Origin: Oleiharenicola lentus
GTDB taxonomy: Bacteria; Verrucomicrobiota; Verrucomicrobiia; Opitutales; Opitutaceae
Length of the DNA stretch: 64,000 nt
NCBI RefSeq assembly: GCF_004118375.1
Contig: NZ_SDHX01000001.1
Location: 3,103,693-3,167,692 of the forward strand
Reading direction: 5' to 3'
The notes beneath the pieces were generated by a model. It saw only the letters and a list, made by a program, of their open reading frames with translations. It did no database searches and had not been told where the DNA came from. This document shows, piece by piece, positions 58,909 to 64,000 of this stretch. The stretch's first letter is position 1. Each line of letters starts with the position of its first letter. The translations under genes and the position numbers were made by a program.

Positions 58909-60249
58909 CTAGTCCAAAACTTCCAGCTCACTGCGTGCCGCCGATCGCAGACGATCCATCACAGCCTGCACGGTTTCCCGCGTGGGTCCTTCCACCAGCA
59001 GCCGCAGCTTGGGCTCCGTCCCCGAATACCTCACCAAGACCCGTCCGCGTGCGCCCAACTCCGACTCAACCTGGCGGATGGTGCCGGTCAAACCCGGCAA
59101 AGTATCCAGCGGCTTCTTCTCCCGGACTTTCAAAGCCAGTGTGAGTTGCGGGAACTTGACGAGCACCCGGCGCAACACGGAGAGCGGGTGGCCGGTCGCG
59201 AGCATCACCTCGATGACCTTGAGCGCAGCCACCAAGCCGTCACCGGTCGGCGAAACTTCCGAGCAGATGATGTGGCCGGAGGATTCACCACCCAGGATCG
59301 CACCCTCGGCGCGCATGCGCTCAATCACGTAGCGATCCCCGATCGGCGTGCGGGCCACGCGGCCGCCGGCCGCCTCGACCGCGGCCTCGACCCCGAGATT
59401 GCTCTGCTGGGTCACGACGAGAAGTTTTTGCGCCAGGCGGCCTTGTTTCAGCGCATGCAGCGCCAACAGCGTGAGAATCTCGTCCCCATCCAACACCTCG
59501 CCTTGCTCGTCGCAGAGGATGCAACGGTCACCGTCGCCGTCGTGCGCGATGCCAAGCCGTGCTCCCTGACGCCGGACCAGCTCGGCCAGCTTTTCGGGAT
59601 GCTCGCTGCCGACCCCGTTGTTGATGTTCCGACCGTCAGGCTCTGCACCGAGCGGAATGACTTCCGCGCCCAATTCGCGCAGCACCCGACCGCTGGTATG
59701 GACCGTGGCACCGTTGGCCGTGTCGAGGGCGATCCGCCAACCAGTCAGCCGGGCGGGCAGAAGCTTGGCTGAGGCGGCCAGGTAGTCCGTGATCCCATCC
59801 ACCGTCTCCAGCGGGCTGGACCGCATTTCGCCCCGTCGGGCGGGCAGGAGCGCCTCGATGCGCGCCTCCTGTTCATCGGTGAGCTTGATGCCGGCGGCCC
59901 CGAAAAACTTGATGCCATTGTCGGAGGCGGGATTGTGCGAAGCGGTAACCACCACACCGAGCGCCGCCTTGCGGGCGGACACCGCGCACGCCACGGCCGG
60001 CGTCGGCAGAACGCCCAACGTGAACGGCCGGCATCCGCCATGAGCCAAGCCATCGGCCAACGCGCGGGTCAGTGATTCACCCGAAGCGCGCGTATCCCGC
60101 CCGATCAACGCCACGGCCCCTTGCGCCGCGCCGTTTTCCCTCAGCCAGCCCGCCACGGCCACGCCGAGGCGCCAGGCAAAGTCTTCATTCATGATGTCGC
60201 TGCCGTAAGGCGCGCGAATGCCATCGGTGCCGAAATACTGTCTTTTCAT
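58909..60249 (-). CDS. glmM: Phosphoglucosamine mutase
   Basis: 446 residues, typical for GlmM, which converts glucosamine-6-phosphate to glucosamine-1-phosphate for peptidoglycan and LPS. It starts MKRQYFGTDGIRAPYG. The phosphoserine loop is VVTASHNPASDNGIKFFG, the metal loop DGDGDRCIL, and the sugar loop GGESSGHI; RYSGTEPKLR is the phosphate-binding end. Its start overlaps the trpD stop (ATGA at 60246), so it is co-transcribed with trpD, an odd functional pair. Confidence 0.97.
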   Translation of the reverse strand: MKRQYFGTDGIRAPYGSDIMNEDFAWRLGVAVAGWLRENGAAQGAVALIGRDTRASGESLTRALADGLAHGGCRPFTLGVLPTPAVACAVSARKAALGVVVTASHNPASDNGIKFFGAAGIKLTDEQEARIEALLPARRGEMRSSPLETVDGITDYLAASAKLLPARLTGWRIALDTANGATVHTSGRVLRELGAEVIPLGAEPDGRNINNGVGSEHPEKLAELVRRQGARLGIAHDGDGDRCILCDEQGEVLDGDEILTLLALHALKQGRLAQKLLVVTQQSNLGVEAAVEAAGGRVARTPIGDRYVIERMRAEGAILGGESSGHIICSEVSPTGDGLVAALKVIEVMLATGHPLSVLRRVLVKFPQLTLALKVREKKPLDTLPGLTGTIRQVESELGARGRVLVRYSGTEPKLRLLVEGPTRETVQAVMDRLRSAARSELEVLD

Positions 60250-61292
60250 TTCAGGTAAAATTCGCGGGTGGAGGCGATCTTGGCGCGCACGGCGCCGCCG
60301 AGCAGGAGCTCCCGCGCCTGCGGGATGCCGGCAGCGATCGCCGGCGTCCGTCCGGCCACATGCAGCGCGACCGCACCATTGAAAACGATCGTGTCCACAA
60401 GACCCGCCGGGCCGCGACCGGCAAGAATGGCATCAACCGTGGCCAGATTGGCGGTGACATCGCCGCCGCGCAGGTCGTCGAAGGACGAGGTCGGCAGGCC
60501 GAAGGTCTCCGCGCCCCAGATGCCCTGCACCCCGCGCAGGCGGCCGACGCCGCGCACGCGGTTGGGTGTGGCCGTGGTGAGTTCGTCGATGCCCTGCCCT
60601 TCCCCGATGACGCCGTGTCCGACGAGCCCCGCGGGCTGGCCAAGCTCCTCCAGGGTGGCGGCCAGTTTATCCACCAGCGGCGCCGCATACACGCCGAGCA
60701 GGATGTGCGCGGGACGGCCGGGGTTGATGAGCGGCCCGAGGATGTTGAAGACCGTGCGCCGTCCCTGCGCGGCCAGCTGCTTGCGCACCGGGCCGATGTG
60801 CTTGAACGCCGGGTGGTAGTTCGGCGCGAAGAAGAAGGCGTAACCCAATTGCTCGAGCGCGCGGCGCGACTTTTCCGGAGTCGCGGTGATTTCCACGCCG
60901 AGGCCCGCCAGCAGATCGGCGCTGCCGCACTTGGAGGTGATGCCGCGGTTCCCATGCTTCATCACAGGCACGCCGGCACTGGCCAGCACCAGCACAACGA
61001 GGCTGGAAATATTGAACCCGCCCGCGTGGTCCCCGCCGGTGCCGACGATGTCGATCGCCCGCGGCGCGATGGCTTCGACCCCCGGATTAATGGCCATGGC
61101 TCGAAACGCCGAGGCAAAGCCGGCGATCTCCGCGGGCGTCTCGCCTTTGTCGGCCAGGGCGAGCAGAAAGGCGGCCTTCGGTTCGTCGGACACCTCGGGC
61201 GAGGCCAGCGCGGCCGCGGCGGCCCGCACTTGTTCGGGATCCAAATCCTGACGAGCTTGCAGGGATAAGGTGAGCGCAGGGAGAGCGGCCAT
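60246..61292 (-). CDS. trpD: Anthranilate phosphoribosyltransferase
   Basis: 348 residues, normal length. It transfers the phosphoribosyl group of PRPP to anthranilate in tryptophan synthesis. The PRPP motif is IVGTGGDHAGGFNISS, and KHGNRGITSKCGSADLLAGL and LGPLINPGRP fit the family. ATG at 61292 (MAALPALTLSLQARQDL) is the family-like start; the frame stays open to 61697 but that part is antisense to uppP. It is divergent from uppP. No other trp gene is in the window. Confidence 0.95.
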   Translation of the reverse strand: MAALPALTLSLQARQDLDPEQVRAAAAALASPEVSDEPKAAFLLALADKGETPAEIAGFASAFRAMAINPGVEAIAPRAIDIVGTGGDHAGGFNISSLVVLVLASAGVPVMKHGNRGITSKCGSADLLAGLGVEITATPEKSRRALEQLGYAFFFAPNYHPAFKHIGPVRKQLAAQGRRTVFNILGPLINPGRPAHILLGVYAAPLVDKLAATLEELGQPAGLVGHGVIGEGQGIDELTTATPNRVRGVGRLRGVQGIWGAETFGLPTSSFDDLRGGDVTANLATVDAILAGRGPAGLVDTIVFNGAVALHVAGRTPAIAAGIPQARELLLGGAVRAKIASTREFYLK

Positions 61293-61374
61293 GGTGCGCG
61301 ACAACATGCAAAACCCCGGACCCCCGCAAAGCATAAAACTCGACAGCACCCGGGCTTTGCGCGGACATGGACGC

Positions 61375-62382
61375 GTGATTTCCGCGCTCCGCACCCTCTG
61401 CGCCACCCTCCTGCTGACCGCCACCCTAGGCGCCGCTGAACCAGCCGGGCCGCAGGCTGCTCCCGCTCCGGCCGCCGAGCTGAGCGTGGGCGATGCCATC
61501 GTGCTTGGCGTGGTCGAGGGTGTGACGGAGTTTCTCCCCATTTCGAGCACCGGGCACCTCATCATTGCCAACCGCGTGCTCGGACTGGAGTCCGAGGCCC
61601 AGCTCAAGGACAAGGACGGCCAGCCGCTCTGGCATAAACGCCCCACGGAAGCGAACCCCGACGGCGAGCCCCTCACGCTCAAGCTCGCCGCCGACACCTA
61701 CGCGGTCGTCATTCAGGTCGGCGCGATTGCCGCCGTGTTGTTTCTTTACGCCCAGCAACTGTTCCTCATGGTCGGCGGCCTCTTCGGCCGCAGCAGCGCC
61801 GGCCTGCGTCTGCTGCGCAACGTCGCTCTGGCCTTCCTGCCGGTCGTCGTCTTCGGCCTGCTGCTGCACGACCTGATCGACCAATACCTGTTCTCGGTCT
61901 GGGCCGTGATCGTGGCCCTAGTGGCGGGCGCCATCCTCATGCTCTGGGCCGAGCGCTGGCGCGAAGCCCGCATCGGGGTCGGCCGCGCCAAGGGCGATGC
62001 CGCCGACCTTCCCCCGCGCAACGCGCTCCTGATCGGCCTCGGCCAGTGCCTGGCGCTCTGGCCCGGCACGAGCCGCTCGATGGTGACCATCGTGGGCGGT
62101 TATCTGGCCGGCCTGAGCCCGGCGAAGGCCGCGGAATTCAGCTTTCTGGTGGGGTTGCCCACTCTGGGAGGCGCCGCCCTTTACAAGGGCGTGAAGTCCG
62201 GCCCCGCCATGATCGAGGTATTTGGCTGGAGCAACGTGCTGTTGGGAGCAGGCGTGGCGTCCATTTCAGCCCTGATTGCGGTCAAGTTTCTGGTTCACAT
62301 CATCTCCCGCTACGGCCTGGCTTTCTTCGCCTACTACCGGCTGGCCTTGGCGCTGATCCTGACGATTGTCTATCTGCTCTGA
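61375..62382 (+). CDS. uppP: Undecaprenyl-diphosphate phosphatase UppP
   Basis: About 335 residues, membrane protein with about seven helices. The two catalytic regions are EGVTEFLPISSTGHLIIANR and WPGTSRSMVTIVGGYLAGLS. It recycles undecaprenyl-PP to undecaprenyl phosphate for cell-wall synthesis. An extra signal-like N-terminus (ISALRTLCATLLLTATLGA, then an Ala/Pro-rich spacer) and an insertion after RVLGLESE make it longer than E. coli UppP. GTG at 61375 is a tentative start; ATG at 61306 in the same frame is possible. Confidence 0.92.
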   Translation: MISALRTLCATLLLTATLGAAEPAGPQAAPAPAAELSVGDAIVLGVVEGVTEFLPISSTGHLIIANRVLGLESEAQLKDKDGQPLWHKRPTEANPDGEPLTLKLAADTYAVVIQVGAIAAVLFLYAQQLFLMVGGLFGRSSAGLRLLRNVALAFLPVVVFGLLLHDLIDQYLFSVWAVIVALVAGAILMLWAERWREARIGVGRAKGDAADLPPRNALLIGLGQCLALWPGTSRSMVTIVGGYLAGLSPAKAAEFSFLVGLPTLGGAALYKGVKSGPAMIEVFGWSNVLLGAGVASISALIAVKFLVHIISRYGLAFFAYYRLALALILTIVYLL

Positions 62383-62505
62383 GCGACAGCGACTCGGCTG
62401 ACGAGTAACTACTTGACGGCTCCCACCGCCAACCTTACCACCCTTACCTTTATACAGAAAACAGCGTCGGTTTTTACACCCCCGGCGCACTACCAAACCT
62501 GATTT

Positions 62506-62682
62506 ATGGCCAATCCGAAACGCAAACAGTCCAAGCGCCGCAGCGCCAACCGCCGTGCCGCCAACGCCTTCAAGGCCCCCCAGTTCTCCAAGGACACCGA
62601 CGGCGGCGCTTTCCGCCCGCATCGTGTGAACCCGAAGACCGGCATGTATCGCGGCCGGCAGGTTCTCAACGTCGAGGTCTGA
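62506..62682 (+). CDS. rpmF: 50S ribosomal protein L32
   Basis: 58 residues: MANPKRKQSKRRSANRRAAN, then AFKAPQFSKDTDGGAFRPHR and a short tail ending LNVEV. The basic N-terminus and HRVNP segment are typical of L32. It lacks the CxxC zinc motif found in some L32 proteins. It heads the conserved rpmF-plsX-fabH cluster. The 123-base gap after uppP has a TTGACG word at 62413 but no convincing -10 partner. Confidence 0.93.
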   Translation: MANPKRKQSKRRSANRRAANAFKAPQFSKDTDGGAFRPHRVNPKTGMYRGRQVLNVEV

Positions 62683-62756
62683 TCGGGTTAGCGGCTGGGT
62701 TTTTCGCCATCCACCCCGATACCGCCAGTCCCGCGCCCGGTAACGCCCGCATTGCG

Positions 62757-63791
62757 GTGGACGCGATGGGCGGAGACTTGGGTCCGTCCGAGGTCGTCGC
62801 GGCGGTTCAGCTCGTGCTGGCCGATGAGACGATGGATCCCATCACGCTCGTGGGCGACCAAGCGGTGCTGTCGCCCTTGCTGAGCACCGCCGGGCTCGCC
62901 GGTAACCCGCGGGTTTCGATCCTGCACGCCTCCGAGGTGATCACCATGGAGGACAAACCGCTGCAGGCCCTCAAGCGGAAGAAAGACTCTTCGATGGTGA
63001 AGGCCATCGATCTGGTCAAAACCGGCGAGGCCCGCGTCACCATCAGCTGCGGCAACACCGGGGCCCTCATGGCCGGCAGCACCCTGCGCCTCCGCATGAT
63101 GGATGGCGTGGATCGCCCCGCCCTGGCCGCCGTCATCCCGCGTGAAGGCGGCCATTTCATTTTGATCGACGCCGGCGCCAATCCCGAGGCCAAGCCCGAA
63201 CACCTCGTGCACAACGCCATCCTCGGCGCCAATTACGCCAAGGTGATCCTGGGCGTCGCGGCCCCCCGCGTCGGCTTGCTCACCATCGGCACCGAGGAAG
63301 GCAAGGGCAACTCCCTCATCACCGAGACGCATGATCTCCTGAAGCGGCTCGACGGCGTGGTGAACTACGCCGGCCCCATCGAGGGCTTCCAAGTTTTCCG
63401 CGACACCGTGGACGTCGTCGTCTGCGACGGCTTTGTCGGCAACACGCTGCTCAAGACCTGGGAATCGCTGGCCAAATTCATCACGGGCATGCTCAAGCAG
63501 GAGCTGCAGGCCAACCCGCTCCGCATCGGCGGCGCGCTGCTCGCCAAAGGTGCCTTCGACGCCCTGAAATCGCGGATGAACCCCGACCGTTACGGCGGCG
63601 CCCCGCTCCTCGGCGTGCGCGGCAACATCCTCAAGGCCCACGGCTCGAGCAGCCGCCACGCCATGGCCAATGCCATCCGCGCCGCCGCCAAGATCATCCA
63701 CCAGGACCTTTACCAGCACTCCGAACAGGACGTCGCCCGCGCCAACGCCCTCCTCGATCCCCCGGCGGCTCCGGCCGCCCCCGCTTCCTGA
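62757..63791 (+). CDS. plsX: Phosphate acyltransferase PlsX
   Basis: At least 344 residues from the GTG at 62757 ([12 protein letters not shown]). PlsX makes acyl-phosphate from acyl-ACP to start phospholipid synthesis. [15 protein letters not shown]-like sequence ([13 protein letters not shown]), [13 protein letters not shown] and [16 protein letters not shown] fit the family. The first beta strand usually reads [11 protein letters not shown]. Here RIA is encoded just before the GTG but no ATG, GTG or TTG lies further upstream in this frame before rpmF, so initiation is either at this GTG, with a shortened first strand, or at a rare codon such as ATT at 62751. Confidence 0.93.
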   Translation: MDAMGGDLGPSEVVAAVQLVLADETMDPITLVGDQAVLSPLLSTAGLAGNPRVSILHASEVITMEDKPLQALKRKKDSSMVKAIDLVKTGEARVTISCGNTGALMAGSTLRLRMMDGVDRPALAAVIPREGGHFILIDAGANPEAKPEHLVHNAILGANYAKVILGVAAPRVGLLTIGTEEGKGNSLITETHDLLKRLDGVVNYAGPIEGFQVFRDTVDVVVCDGFVGNTLLKTWESLAKFITGMLKQELQANPLRIGGALLAKGAFDALKSRMNPDRYGGAPLLGVRGNILKAHGSSSRHAMANAIRAAAKIIHQDLYQHSEQDVARANALLDPPAAPAAPAS

Positions 63792-63799
63792 TTTCTCCC

Positions 63800-64000
63800 A
63801 TGGCTTCCGTCATCATCGCCGGCGTCGGCTCCTACGCCCCCGCCCAGGTGCTCACCAACGAAGAACTTTCCAAACGGGTCGATACCTCCGACGAGTGGAT
63901 CCGCACCCGCTCGGGCATCCGCGAACGGCGCATTGCCGCGCCCGACGAGGCCTGCTCCGACCTTGCCCTCAAGGCTGCCGCCAATGCCCTCGCTGACGCC
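63800..64000 (+). CDS. fabH: Beta-ketoacyl-ACP synthase III, N-terminal part (cut by window edge)
   Basis: The first 67 residues read [20 protein letters not shown], then [20 protein letters not shown] and RERRIA. This is the start of FabH (KAS III), which condenses acetyl-CoA with malonyl-ACP to initiate fatty-acid synthesis. The [10 protein letters not shown]-type segment binds CoA. The catalytic Cys-His-Asn lies beyond the window. It starts 8 bases after plsX, in the standard rpmF-plsX-fabH order. Confidence 0.95.
   Translation, partial: MASVIIAGVGSYAPAQVLTNEELSKRVDTSDEWIRTRSGIRERRIAAPDEACSDLALKAAANALADA

Noticed and set aside
62413-62456. Promoter of rpmF with TTGACG at 62413 and TATACA at 62451
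   Set aside because: The spacer of 32 bases is far too long, and no acceptable -10 lies 16-18 bases after TTGACG.

Overview
The window is GC-rich bacterial chromosome, densely coding, with no insertion sequence, prophage, CRISPR array, tRNA or rRNA that I could find. The gene content points to Verrucomicrobiota, most likely an Opitutales/Opitutaceae-type organism: a Gram-negative envelope (Lgt, TonB, an RND pump, an outer-membrane barrel), large hybrid sensor kinases with propeller and Y_Y_Y or multi-domain periplasmic parts, an orphan ADOP/MacB-like permease, a plant/cyanobacterial-type IspH, and rpmF-plsX-fabH. The taxonomy is inference from gene types. Many genes lack a clear Shine-Dalgarno, so several starts are uncertain. 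Stop-start overlaps of the ATGA type are common and define the operons.

Layout. 0-2.4 kb: 5' end of metG (minus), then a NarL-type kinase/regulator pair. 2.5-6.9 kb: a three-gene pseudopilin operon ending in a 994-residue protein. 6.9-16.2 kb (minus): two large hybrid kinases, an MBL hydrolase, ribD and rdgB. 16.3-23.5 kb: alaS, an orphan ABC permease flanked by palindromes, and an unusual N-terminally extended ispH. 23.5-27.5 kb (minus): a ParA-like ATPase followed by two unrecognised proteins (one a coiled coil) and an outer-membrane barrel. 27.6-30.5 kb: two hotdog proteins, a single-domain response regulator, a TonB protein and a secreted hypothetical. 30.5-34.9 kb: a phosphorelay operon of hybrid kinase, response regulator and a DHp-REC-adenylate cyclase fusion that lacks a kinase ATPase domain. 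35.0-41.8 kb (minus): ppc, an HrpB-like helicase and an alditol-oxidase-like flavoenzyme.

41.8-43.0 kb is the largest non-coding stretch. About 0.8 kb is dense in stable hairpins, several closed by GNRA tetraloops on the plus strand, and it ends in an intrinsic terminator: a candidate large structured RNA that I cannot assign to a known class. 43.0-45.7 kb: a four-gene phospholipid operon (PlsC, CdsA-like, a CDP-alcohol phosphotransferase with Asn at two metal-ligand positions, a DedA/YqaA-like membrane protein) that resembles E. coli ynbB/ynbA. Then typA with a strong terminator, an RND adaptor/permease pair, gcvT-gcvH, lgt, a small membrane protein, a hybrid kinase with about seven tandem OB-like periplasmic repeats, trpD-glmM, uppP, and the rpmF-plsX-fabH cluster cut by the window end.

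The main themes are envelope lipid and wall biogenesis (plsC/cdsA-like/ynbA-like, plsX, fabH, uppP, glmM, lgt, ispH), signal transduction (four hybrid kinases, one classical kinase, an adenylate cyclase) and translation housekeeping (metG, alaS, typA, rpmF). The four observations I rank highest are the 42-kb structured RNA, the DHp-REC-cyclase fusion operon, the ParA/coiled-coil/barrel cluster and the Asn-substituted CDP-alcohol phosphotransferase operon.
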